Part shown: positions 37,736 through 45,353 of the stretch, one piece after another
Position numbering within the stretch: the stretch's first letter is position 1
Layout of the letters: every line of letters starts with the position of its first letter
Assembly (NCBI GenBank): GCA_963815495.1
Contig: CAWFGW010000029.1
Location: 186,001-250,000 of the forward strand
Origin: CAWFGW01 sp963815495
GTDB lineage: Bacteria > Bacteroidota > Bacteroidia > Cytophagales > JAAEPT01
DNA length: 64,000 bases
Reading direction: 5' to 3'
The notes under the pieces: model-generated
Databases searched by the model: none
The model's input: the letters and a program-made list of their open reading frames with translations, nothing else
Told to the model about the DNA's origin: nothing
Made by a program: the position numbers and the translations under genes

Positions 37736-38614
37736 ATGCCCATGGAATATTTAAAGCTCTTACGTGTCCATCAATGGATAAAAAATACATTCCTTTTTGC
37801 CCCAGCATTTTTTGGGGCAAAGATTTTAAATCCTGAAAATTTAAAGTTACTCCCCGCTTTTTTCGTCTTTTCATTCATTTCTAGTGCCGTATATGTTATA
37901 AATGATTATAGAGATATTGAGGCTGACAAATTACATCCAACTAAGAAAACCCGTCCTTTGGCAGCTGGTACAATTAGTAAAGGCACAGCGTTAGGTTTAT
38001 TCGCTATTATGTTAATTATTGGTTTATTTGGAGCATTTTGGATCTCCCCCATTTTTCTAACCATTATCATTATTTACTTTCTACTCAATATTGGCTATTC
38101 GTTTGGATTAAAAAACACGCCTATTCTTGAAATTTTCATTGTCTCATCTGGTTTTTTACTACGAATAATTGCGGGTTCTGTAGCTTCAAACACACCTCTC
38201 TCCCACTGGATTATAATTATGGTGTTCCTACTAGCTATGTTCCTTATTCTAGCGAAGAGAAGAGATGATTTAGTGATGTACATTAATACAGGTACAGCAG
38301 CAAGGAAATCCATCACCCATTACAATTTAGATTTCATCAACTCGTGCCTAACGATGCTTAGCGCTGTTATCATTGTAGCTTACATTACCTACTGTGTATC
38401 GCCTGAGGTAATTCAACAGTTTAACAATCAATACCTATACGGCACTACCATTTTTGTGATTGCTGGAATTATGCAATACTTAAAATTAGCCTTAATGGAT
38501 AATAAAAGTGGTTCTCCTGTTAAAACGCTCTATTCAGATAAATTTATTATAATCACTTTGCTGGGTTGGATTGTTAGCTTTTTTGTAATTATCTACTTGA
38601 ATAAATTAGTATAA
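37736..38614 (+). CDS. UbiA-family polyprenyl-phosphate phosphoribosyltransferase (DPPR synthase-like)
   Basis: This protein of about 292 residues has eight to nine helices. It begins EYLKLLRVHQWIKN and contains the phosphoribosyltransferase form of the UbiA motif, NDYRDIEADKLHPTKKTRP (residues 56-74). A second Asp-rich stretch occurs as AKRRDDL. The NDxxDxxxDxxHPxKxxRPxAxG pattern distinguishes decaprenyl-phosphate phosphoribosyltransferases (mycobacterial UbiA, Rv3806c) from quinone prenyltransferases. The reaction is PRPP plus polyprenyl phosphate giving polyprenyl-phosphoryl-5-phosphoribose. The ATG at 37736 or 37742 is likely; an upstream TTG at 37721 would overlap the preceding gene. 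The stop is directly abutted by the DprE1-like gene. Confidence 0.87.
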   Translation: MPMEYLKLLRVHQWIKNTFLFAPAFFGAKILNPENLKLLPAFFVFSFISSAVYVINDYRDIEADKLHPTKKTRPLAAGTISKGTALGLFAIMLIIGLFGAFWISPIFLTIIIIYFLLNIGYSFGLKNTPILEIFIVSSGFLLRIIAGSVASNTPLSHWIIIMVFLLAMFLILAKRRDDLVMYINTGTAARKSITHYNLDFINSCLTMLSAVIIVAYITYCVSPEVIQQFNNQYLYGTTIFVIAGIMQYLKLALMDNKSGSPVKTLYSDKFIIITLLGWIVSFFVIIYLNKLV

Positions 38615-39931
38615 ATGAAAGTTCACAACTGGAATAAATTCCCCGTAGTAGATGCTAACTTCAAAGCATTTGATGATGCCTCAAAACTACCTTTCGATTC
38701 CAACTTTATTGTAAGAGGGAATGGCCGTTGTTATGGTGATTCTTCATTGAACGAAAACATAGTATCATCACTTCGATTTAACAAAGCACTGGCTTTTGAT
38801 ACTCAAACAGGAGTTTTCACATGTCAATCAGGAATTACCCTTGATCAAGTATTACAAATTGTAGTACCAAAAGGGTGGTTTATGCCAGTAACCCCAGGAA
38901 CTAAGTTCATTACTATTGGTGGTGCTGTAGCTTCTGATGTGCATGGCAAAAACCATCATTATGAGGGTTCTTTTAGTCAACACATTTTATCCATGAATGT
39001 GTTAAAAGCAGATGGTGAAATTATCACATGCTCTTCAACTGAAAACAAAACATTTTTTGAGACCACTTGTGGTGGAATGGGGCTAACAGGAATTATATTA
39101 GAGGTCACCTTTCAGCTAAAAAAAATTGAGTCTTCTTACATTAATCAGCGAAGCATTAAAGTAAAAAATCTTGAAGAGATGATTGATCTTTTCAATGAAA
39201 ACCAACACGTAACCTACTCCGTTTCATGGATTGATTGCCTTACTAACGGAAAAGCAAAAGGTAGAGGTTTACTCAACTTAGGAGAACACGCTAAGTTGGA
39301 TGAATTAAGTGAAAAGCAGCGACAAACAGTATTAACGCCACATCCGACTAAAGGCATCACATTCCCAATAGACCTCCCTTCGTTTTCTATTAACAAATTA
39401 ACAGTTAAAGCCTTTAACACCCTTTACTATCATAAACAAACTAGTAAAGTAAAGGAATTTATCAGTCATTACGATCCATTTTTTTATCCTTTGGATGCAA
39501 TATTAGAATGGAATAAGGTATACGGTAAAAAAGGATTTCTTCAATACCAATTTGTTTTACCATTAGAAACAAGTATAAAAGGTCTTAACATCATCCTAGA
39601 TAAAATTAGAGATTATGGTCAGTCATCTCCTCTGATTGTATTGAAGCTTTTTGGAAAGCAAAATGATTTCATTGCTTTTCCAATGGAAGGGTATACATTA
39701 GCACTCGATTTTCCAATTAGAAAAGGTTTATTCGAGTTTCTTAACGAAGTAGATAAAATAATTCTAGATCTTGGTGGAAGGCTTTATTTAACGAAAGATG
39801 CCCGTATGAGCCCTGAAACCTTTCGTGCTGGCTATCCGAATGCAGAAATATTTATTCAACGAATAAAAGAGTACAATCCAGATTTTAAGTTTGAATCTTG
39901 GCAATCTAAACGATTAAACATCACACAATAA
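38615..39931 (+). CDS. FAD-dependent decaprenylphosphoryl-ribose 2'-oxidase-like protein (DprE1 homologue)
   Basis: This 438-residue FAD-linked oxidase of the VAO/D-arabinono-lactone-oxidase type has RGNGRCYGDSSL, TPGTKFITIGGAVASDVHGKNHH (the DprE1 FAD-binding signature) and a C-terminal LGGRLYLTKDARMSPETF. Lys394 in that stretch aligns with catalytic Lys418 of mycobacterial DprE1. Exactly 31 residues earlier, Ala363 in TLALDFPI occupies the position of Cys387, the residue modified by benzothiazinones; the 31-residue spacing is the same. The family oxidises the 2'-hydroxyl of polyprenyl-phosphoryl-ribose to the keto form. Its stop overlaps the start of the SDR gene by 1 bp (TAATG). Confidence 0.9.
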   Translation: MKVHNWNKFPVVDANFKAFDDASKLPFDSNFIVRGNGRCYGDSSLNENIVSSLRFNKALAFDTQTGVFTCQSGITLDQVLQIVVPKGWFMPVTPGTKFITIGGAVASDVHGKNHHYEGSFSQHILSMNVLKADGEIITCSSTENKTFFETTCGGMGLTGIILEVTFQLKKIESSYINQRSIKVKNLEEMIDLFNENQHVTYSVSWIDCLTNGKAKGRGLLNLGEHAKLDELSEKQRQTVLTPHPTKGITFPIDLPSFSINKLTVKAFNTLYYHKQTSKVKEFISHYDPFFYPLDAILEWNKVYGKKGFLQYQFVLPLETSIKGLNIILDKIRDYGQSSPLIVLKLFGKQNDFIAFPMEGYTLALDFPIRKGLFEFLNEVDKIILDLGGRLYLTKDARMSPETFRAGYPNAEIFIQRIKEYNPDFKFESWQSKRLNITQ

Positions 39932-40662
39932 TGGCTACAATACTAATTCTTGGTGCTACTTCTGATATGGCACAAGCGCTTGCCGAATTGTATGCGAAAA
40001 AAGGAGACGTTCTTCAATTAGCAGCACGAAATCCCAAAAGCTTAGCTCCAATAAAAAGTGATTTAGAAATTCGTTTCGGAGCAAAAGTTACCACCTACAT
40101 CTTCGATGCCATGGACTTTAACTCTCATGAAGGATTTTATGATTCTTTAGATAAAAAACCAGATATCGCTTTATGCATGTTTGGATATTTAGGTGATCAA
40201 GGAAAAGCCATAGCTAACTGGAATGAGAGTAAACAAATAATCCAAAGTAATTATACTGGTGCTGTGTCTATTTTAAATATCATAGCCAATGACATGGAGG
40301 ATAGAAAAGCAGGGGTAATTGTCGGTATCAGCTCTGTTGCTGGTGAACGTGGTCGCGTTAGTAACTACCTTTATGGAAGTGCGAAAGCTGGTTTTACAGC
40401 TTACCTTTCAGGTCTAAGAAACCGCCTTTGCAAATCTGGCGTGCATGTGCTTACCGTAAAACCAGGGTTTGTAAACACAAAAATGACGGAAGGACTACCG
40501 CTTCCAAAACCGTTAACTGCCCAACCAGAACAGGTTGCTAAAGCGATAGATAATGCTGTTAAAAAACAGAAAAACACCATTTACGTATTTGCCAAATGGC
40601 GTTTGATTATGTACATCATCAAATCAATTCCTGAGTCTATCTTTAAAAAGTTAAACCTCTAG
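39931..40662 (+). CDS. SDR-family decaprenylphosphoryl-2-keto-erythropentose reductase-like protein (DprE2 homologue)
   Basis: This 243-residue short-chain dehydrogenase has an N-terminal Rossmann motif GATSDMAQALA, catalytic Ser in GISSVAGERGRVSN, and Tyr-Lys in YLYGSAKAG. The ending RLIMYIIKSIPESIFKKLNL resembles the characteristic IPRSIFRKL tail of mycobacterial DprE2. DprE2 reduces the 2'-keto intermediate made by DprE1, inverting the sugar from ribose to arabinose. It is translationally coupled to the DprE1-like gene by a 1-bp overlap, the arrangement also seen in actinobacteria. Assignment to this step is strong because of the neighbours; SDR specificity alone would be weak evidence. 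Confidence 0.88.
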   Translation: MATILILGATSDMAQALAELYAKKGDVLQLAARNPKSLAPIKSDLEIRFGAKVTTYIFDAMDFNSHEGFYDSLDKKPDIALCMFGYLGDQGKAIANWNESKQIIQSNYTGAVSILNIIANDMEDRKAGVIVGISSVAGERGRVSNYLYGSAKAGFTAYLSGLRNRLCKSGVHVLTVKPGFVNTKMTEGLPLPKPLTAQPEQVAKAIDNAVKKQKNTIYVFAKWRLIMYIIKSIPESIFKKLNL

Positions 40663-40667
40663 TGATA

Positions 40668-41261
40668 ATGAAAAAATTAGCACTATTTGATTTTGATGGT
40701 ACCATCACTACGTCTGATACTTTTGTAGAATTTATTCGTTTCAACAAAGGGTTTGTGCGCTTTGCTATTGGTTTTTTTCTCTTGTCACCATTTATCATTG
40801 CGTTTAAACTAAAACTTTATCCAAATTGGAAAGCGAAAGAATTAGTAATCACCTATTTTTTTAAAGGAACCACAACTTCGGATTTTGACCAAATGTGTCA
40901 AAGGTTTTACAGTCAAAAGCTTCCAAGTTTGATTAGACCCAAAGCCTTGGAAGAAATAGCTAGACACCAAATAGCTGGTTACGAAATATGTATTGTGTCT
41001 GCATCACCTGAGTTATGGATAAAAGATTGGGCTGAAGAACAAAACGTACAGTTAATAGGTACTAAACTTGAAGTAGTAGAAAACAAAATTACCGGGAAAA
41101 TTGCTGGTAATAATTGTTACGGTTTCGAAAAAGAATGCCGAATAAAAGTAGTTTATGATTTGGCATCGTATGACCTTATAGAAGCATATGGTGATAGCAG
41201 TGGAGATAAAGAACTGTTAGCATTAGCACACAAATCCCATTTTAAACCTTTTAGAAAATAG
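40668..41261 (+). CDS. HAD-IB family phosphatase (SerB-like), probable lipid-linked phosphoribose phosphatase
   Basis: This protein of about 197 residues has motif I DFDGTIT (Asp8, Asp10), a small hydrophobic cap (GFFLLSPFIIAF), motif II in CIVSASP, and motif III/IV GDSSGDKELL. HAD-IB members dephosphorylate small phosphate esters such as phosphoserine. Here the operon lacks the PAP2-type phosphatase used in mycobacteria to convert decaprenylphosphoryl-5-phosphoribose to decaprenylphosphoryl-ribose, and this enzyme is the obvious substitute; that role is inferred from position. The hydrophobic cap would suit a membrane lipid substrate. The ATG at 40668 is preferred over the GTG at 40662, which overlaps the previous stop. 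Confidence 0.82.
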   Translation: MKKLALFDFDGTITTSDTFVEFIRFNKGFVRFAIGFFLLSPFIIAFKLKLYPNWKAKELVITYFFKGTTTSDFDQMCQRFYSQKLPSLIRPKALEEIARHQIAGYEICIVSASPELWIKDWAEEQNVQLIGTKLEVVENKITGKIAGNNCYGFEKECRIKVVYDLASYDLIEAYGDSSGDKELLALAHKSHFKPFRK

Positions 41262-41335
41262 GTAAAGTTTCTTCTTTTTGGATAGCGCAACTATCAAAGA
41301 TTTATTACTTTGATGTCTCCTGTTAATAATAATTA

Positions 41336-43297
41336 ATGATTGACTCAATAAACCTACCATTTACTTCCTCCATACCAGAACAGGAACTATCTCTTCTTTT
41401 GTCCAAATCAAAAAAAATCACCAAAAATGAAGGTGAAATCATAACTCAACAGTATGGTTTTGGTGATAAATTCTACTTTTTACTGGAAGGCGAGGTCAAT
41501 TTTTCTTTACAGCTTGAATATGACAAAGACAATTACGATTTAGGTAAAAGTAATTTAAAATGGACTCCCATTGGGTGGTCGGGTTTTCGTTATCCCAATC
41601 GATACGCAACCACCGTAACCTGCAACTCCACTTGCCTACTAATTTCCTGGGAACATGAAACACTAAAAAAACTATTTAAAAAACACCCTCTGTTGGGAGC
41701 TGTATTTTTTAATTTCACCCTTGAAAAGAGTCTTGTTTTAACAGAGGGAATACGTGAAAAGTTAAGCAGCTTTACCGCCAAAGAATGGGAAAACGTTACG
41801 CCTAAGTTTACACAAAATCAAGCTAGAGGAAGCATGGAGCCTTCTCATGATTTTAAAGATCTGCTAAATCAATCTCCCTTTTTTGAGCCTTTTGATGAAA
41901 CTGAATTAGCTTTACTTGCTGCTATTGGTGAAGAAAAATATTATAGAAGAAAAGATATGCTCTATCAACAAGGTCATACCAGTGATGGGTTCTATATTTT
42001 AAATATTGGTCAACTTTTCCTACAATACTCACCTAAAAATCAGACACACACACAATCCTTAATGCGAAGTATCTCCCGTAGAGGAATGATTGCGGGTTGG
42101 GTAGGTGCAATGGACTCTATAAATAATGATGTAAGTGCTATTGCGGCACAGTACTCCAGTGTCTTATTTTTTTCTAAAGATAAACTTCAAGCTTTATTCA
42201 CAGCACATCCATGTTTAGCCTTACGATTCTCAAAACGCCTATTATGGCTCTTAAGCAACCATTTACGAAGTGCTAGAACGCGTTTAATTTCACAACAATT
42301 TGAACAAGAAATTTTAGCGATAACAAACTTAATAGAACAAAACTGTACCCAGCTCAGTGTTACCTCGCCCCTTCATAAAGTCCCTCATTTATTAGATAGC
42401 CACTTAACGATAAAAGATGCTTTTAAATGTTTAACTAAAGTACTTAAAAAAGGAAATACATTAGAAATAAGTTTAGCAAACAATTGCTTAGACATTCTTG
42501 GACAAACCCACAAAGAATATCGTTTTTTTCAAGGATTAAAAAAAGTATATAAATCGGTTATTGAAGCAGATTCGAATGTAAGTCCAAAAGAGGTTAGAGA
42601 TATCTCAGCGAAAGGATTCATTAAAACTTTTTCTCACTTACCCATTAAAATTAAAGGATTAGAAAATTTACCCAATAAAAGTGGAAACATTTTTATTTAT
42701 AACCATTTAAAAAACCACCCTTATTACACCTTACCTAATCATTTTCAGCTCACATTGGATGCACATTTTATTAGTTCAATGATCAGTTACAAACACTATG
42801 GTGATGCAGGAATGCGGGTGGTGAGAGTTCCAAGAACTATAGAATACGGCCATCAGGACTATTACAATAGGCTCAACTATATTAATGTTTACACCAAAGA
42901 ATCTGAAGCCTTAAACGAAAGTGAAACACAAAAAAAAGAGCGAAGAAGCCTTTTTTTTCAAGAAGCAAATAACTATTTAAGTCAAGGAGTCAACTTAATT
43001 CTTAGCCCTGAAGGAACAAGTTATAGCACCGAAGAATCACCTGGTGACTTCAAACTAGGTGCATTTCAAGTAGCTGCTTTAGCTGAAAAAGAACCATATA
43101 TAATTCCTATTGCGTTTGCTAATTTTGATAAAAGAGTCAACAAAGCGACTTTCTCAGTAGTGATACACCCTCCTTTCAAATTATCAGATTATATAAAAGA
43201 TAAAAGTCAGAAAGAGGAGCTTATTAAGTTTGTAAACAGTTATCAATCCACTTATAAATCATACGTAAAAGAGGCCATTTCTTTATCTAAAAAATAG
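41336..43297 (+). CDS. Tandem cyclic-nucleotide-binding domains fused to a PlsC-like acyltransferase
   Basis: This is a 653-residue cytoplasmic fusion. Two cNMP-binding-like beta-barrel domains occupy about residues 5-140 (GFGDKFYFLLEGEV) and 175-310 (MLYQQGHTSDGFYILNIGQL). A helical linker leads to a PlsC/LPLAT acyltransferase domain (about 440-640): IFIYNHLKNHP, VVRVPRTIEYG, LILSPEGTSYS and IIPIAFANF. The glycine-rich SPEGT block is intact, but the first block lacks the expected HxxxxD spacing (NHLKNHP). Either an adjacent residue serves as base or the domain is non-catalytic. The arrangement suggests acyl transfer gated by a nucleotide ligand. It starts 74 bp after the HAD gene, with its own leader. 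Confidence 0.75.
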   Translation: MIDSINLPFTSSIPEQELSLLLSKSKKITKNEGEIITQQYGFGDKFYFLLEGEVNFSLQLEYDKDNYDLGKSNLKWTPIGWSGFRYPNRYATTVTCNSTCLLISWEHETLKKLFKKHPLLGAVFFNFTLEKSLVLTEGIREKLSSFTAKEWENVTPKFTQNQARGSMEPSHDFKDLLNQSPFFEPFDETELALLAAIGEEKYYRRKDMLYQQGHTSDGFYILNIGQLFLQYSPKNQTHTQSLMRSISRRGMIAGWVGAMDSINNDVSAIAAQYSSVLFFSKDKLQALFTAHPCLALRFSKRLLWLLSNHLRSARTRLISQQFEQEILAITNLIEQNCTQLSVTSPLHKVPHLLDSHLTIKDAFKCLTKVLKKGNTLEISLANNCLDILGQTHKEYRFFQGLKKVYKSVIEADSNVSPKEVRDISAKGFIKTFSHLPIKIKGLENLPNKSGNIFIYNHLKNHPYYTLPNHFQLTLDAHFISSMISYKHYGDAGMRVVRVPRTIEYGHQDYYNRLNYINVYTKESEALNESETQKKERRSLFFQEANNYLSQGVNLILSPEGTSYSTEESPGDFKLGAFQVAALAEKEPYIIPIAFANFDKRVNKATFSVVIHPPFKLSDYIKDKSQKEELIKFVNSYQSTYKSYVKEAISLSKK

Positions 43298-43300
43298 CAC

Positions 43301-43912
43301 ATGAGTGATTTAACCGATTATTTTAATGAAGAAGTAGAAGAGTTAAAAACCAACAAATTCAAACTTCTACCTTGCCCACATAAAACCGTTTTCTATGGGA
43401 GCTCCTCATTCAGGCTTTGGCACAATATGAACGAAAACCTAGGTCGTGAGGACATTATTAATTTAGGTTTTGGAGGATCAACCCTTGAAGCAGCCAATTT
43501 TTATTTCGAATCGTTAGTCCTTCCCTTCCAACCTAAAAGTATCGTTTTTTATGGCGGTGATAATGATATTGGTAATGGTGACACACCTCAAATTATTCAT
43601 AGAAATTTTTTTAAGTTTTTACGCAAAGTAGAAACCCATTTAGGTAGTGATTACCCTTTTACTTTTGTCTCCATTAAACCAAGTATCGAGCGAGCACACA
43701 TGATTCCTGATATTCAGGAATCTAATCAATTAATTCAGGAAGAAATAGAGCGATGGACAAACAAACATTACATTGATATTCATTATAACATGTTAAACCC
43801 CGATGGTTCGGTAAAGCCAGAATTATTTGTTGAAGATGGTTTACATATGAATCAATCAGGTTATGACATTTGGACGAAAGCAATTTTAGAAAAACAAAAT
43901 GAGATCTTCTAA
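43301..43912 (+). CDS. SGNH/GDSL-family hydrolase
   Basis: This 203-residue cytoplasmic or periplasmic esterase-like protein has block I YGSSSFRLW (catalytic Ser in GSSS in place of GDS), block II GFGGST, block III GGDNDIG (Asn) and block V DGLHMNQSGYDIW (Asp and His). No signal peptide is evident. It starts 3 bp after the cNMP-acyltransferase stop and overlaps the following AlkB-like gene by 14 bp, so the three genes probably form one transcript. The substrate is unknown; esterase or acyl-carrier-linked lipase activity is possible. Confidence 0.83.
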   Translation: MSDLTDYFNEEVEELKTNKFKLLPCPHKTVFYGSSSFRLWHNMNENLGREDIINLGFGGSTLEAANFYFESLVLPFQPKSIVFYGGDNDIGNGDTPQIIHRNFFKFLRKVETHLGSDYPFTFVSIKPSIERAHMIPDIQESNQLIQEEIERWTNKHYIDIHYNMLNPDGSVKPELFVEDGLHMNQSGYDIWTKAILEKQNEIF

Positions 43913-44480
43913 GACAATTTTTGATCACGAAGGTAAAGTGATATTAGTGAAAAATTTCATCAAAGAGGATTTGACTAATCAATTACAAGATGAAATCACT
44001 TTTAAATCAGAAATGATTAAAATGTATGGTAAAGACATTATTGTTCCTCGGCTAGTTGCTTATCAGGGTGATTTAAACTATCAGTATTCAAATATTACAC
44101 ATTTAGCAGCACCATTCACAAACACTATTTTAGCTTTAAAAAATTCAATTGAAGCCTTTACTCAATTTGAATTTAACAGCGTCTTAGCCAACCTCTATAA
44201 AACTGGCACTGATTATATGGGGTATCACCGTGATAACGAACCTGAGCTTGATACTTCATTAATAGCCTCACTTTCCTGTGGTGCTACAAGAAAATTCAAA
44301 TTTAAACATAAGAAAACAAAGCAAACAATTGATATTGTATTAGATAATGGAGATCTGTTGCTCATGTATCACTGTCAACAGGCATGGGAACATGCCCTAC
44401 CAAAAAGTTTAAAAGTTAACCAAAAAAGAATAAACCTAACATTTCGAAGAGTAATTATAGCAGCTAATTCTTCTTATTAA
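43899..44480 (+). CDS. AlkB-like 2-oxoglutarate/Fe(II) dioxygenase
   Basis: This 193-residue protein of the AlkB family has an iron-binding HxD motif in GYHRDNEPELD (His about 109, Asp 111), a second histidine in WEHALPK (about 165) and the oxoglutarate-binding arginines in RINLTFRRV near the C-terminus. PRLVAYQGD and SVLANLYKTG match the nucleotide-recognition lid of AlkB/ALKBH2-type enzymes. Such enzymes oxidatively demethylate alkylated bases. The gene overlaps the upstream SGNH hydrolase by 14 bp. About 125 bp of non-coding sequence separates it from a convergent comB gene. Confidence 0.9.
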   Translation: MRSSKTIFDHEGKVILVKNFIKEDLTNQLQDEITFKSEMIKMYGKDIIVPRLVAYQGDLNYQYSNITHLAAPFTNTILALKNSIEAFTQFEFNSVLANLYKTGTDYMGYHRDNEPELDTSLIASLSCGATRKFKFKHKKTKQTIDIVLDNGDLLLMYHCQQAWEHALPKSLKVNQKRINLTFRRVIIAANSSY

Positions 44481-44605
44481 CTGTCTTCTTCGGAGATGAA
44501 TAAGTATAATTAATTTTTATCGCTTGGGGTTAATGTGAATTTCATTATTAGATCTATTATTGAATTAATGGATAGCACATGACCAGACCTTATTTTAAAT
44601 AATAG

Positions 44606-45337
44606 CTAAACCAATACCTTATTGTCACAATGGTGTGAAACAATAATATCCCCTTTTAATATAGGGACAACTTTATATACATCTTCCTGTAAACAAAACT
44701 CAATATCTTTACCAACATCTTTCATCTTGCTTAGACGCTGAACATGATTACAGTTCGCTAAGTACTCACACAAGTTTCCTCGCCCTTTTTCATAAGCATT
44801 CAGTGCTAGTAATGCTGCATCACTATCATGATTGTACTTTTCACCTAAAGCTTCAATCAATGCTCCAGCAAATAGCGTATCCTCCAGGTTGACTTGCCCT
44901 TTCCAACCAGCACAAACTACTACCACATCCATATCTCTTTCCAGGATATAAGAAACTATCGCAGTCTTATTTAAAAAAGCTCCAATCACTACTTCAGCTG
45001 CAAGCTTTGATTTTTCTATAGCAACAGTACCATTAGTTGTAGTCATTGCTAAACGCTCATTTTCAACGCAGTTATCAATATAACTAAAAGGCGAGTTACC
45101 AAATTTAAACCCCTCTTCTTTTACGCCATTTCTCTCTGCTGCTCCGATAAATCCTTTCAACTGTAACTCTTTACAGACATTTAAATCACATACCGGCTTG
45201 ATTTCTTTTACGCCATTAGCCATTGCAGTTACCATGCACGAGGTGGCTCGTAACACATCAACTACTACTGCAATTTTACCTTCCAAATCGAAAAGATGAA
45301 CTAATTCTGGGGACAAACAAACCTCAATATTTCTCAT
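44606..45337 (-). CDS. comB: 2-phosphosulfolactate phosphatase (ComB family)
   Basis: This 243-residue protein of the ComB family is predicted to hydrolyse 2-phosphosulfolactate to sulfolactate in an Mg-dependent way. Signatures are VVVDVLRATSCMVTAMANG, GAAERNGVKEEGFKFGNSP, MTTTNGTVAI and CAGWKGQVNLEDTLFAGAL. In methanogens the step belongs to coenzyme M synthesis. In Bacteroidota homologues are widespread, and a coenzyme M role is not expected, so the physiological substrate is uncertain. It lies 16 bp downstream of gcvT on the same strand. Confidence 0.9.
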   Translation of the reverse strand: MRNIEVCLSPELVHLFDLEGKIAVVVDVLRATSCMVTAMANGVKEIKPVCDLNVCKELQLKGFIGAAERNGVKEEGFKFGNSPFSYIDNCVENERLAMTTTNGTVAIEKSKLAAEVVIGAFLNKTAIVSYILERDMDVVVVCAGWKGQVNLEDTLFAGALIEALGEKYNHDSDAALLALNAYEKGRGNLCEYLANCNHVQRLSKMKDVGKDIEFCLQEDVYKVVPILKGDIIVSHHCDNKVLV

Positions 45338-45353
45338 ATTATTTCAAATCTTA

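Noticed and set aside
44481..44605. Possible RNA gene or terminator between the AlkB-like and comB genes
   Set aside because: Only a weak UUCG-like loop with a mispaired stem was found, with no tRNA-like fold or T-run.
44606..45337. ComB read as evidence for coenzyme M biosynthesis
   Set aside because: No other coenzyme M genes are present and homologues are widespread in bacteria, so only the phosphatase family is claimed.
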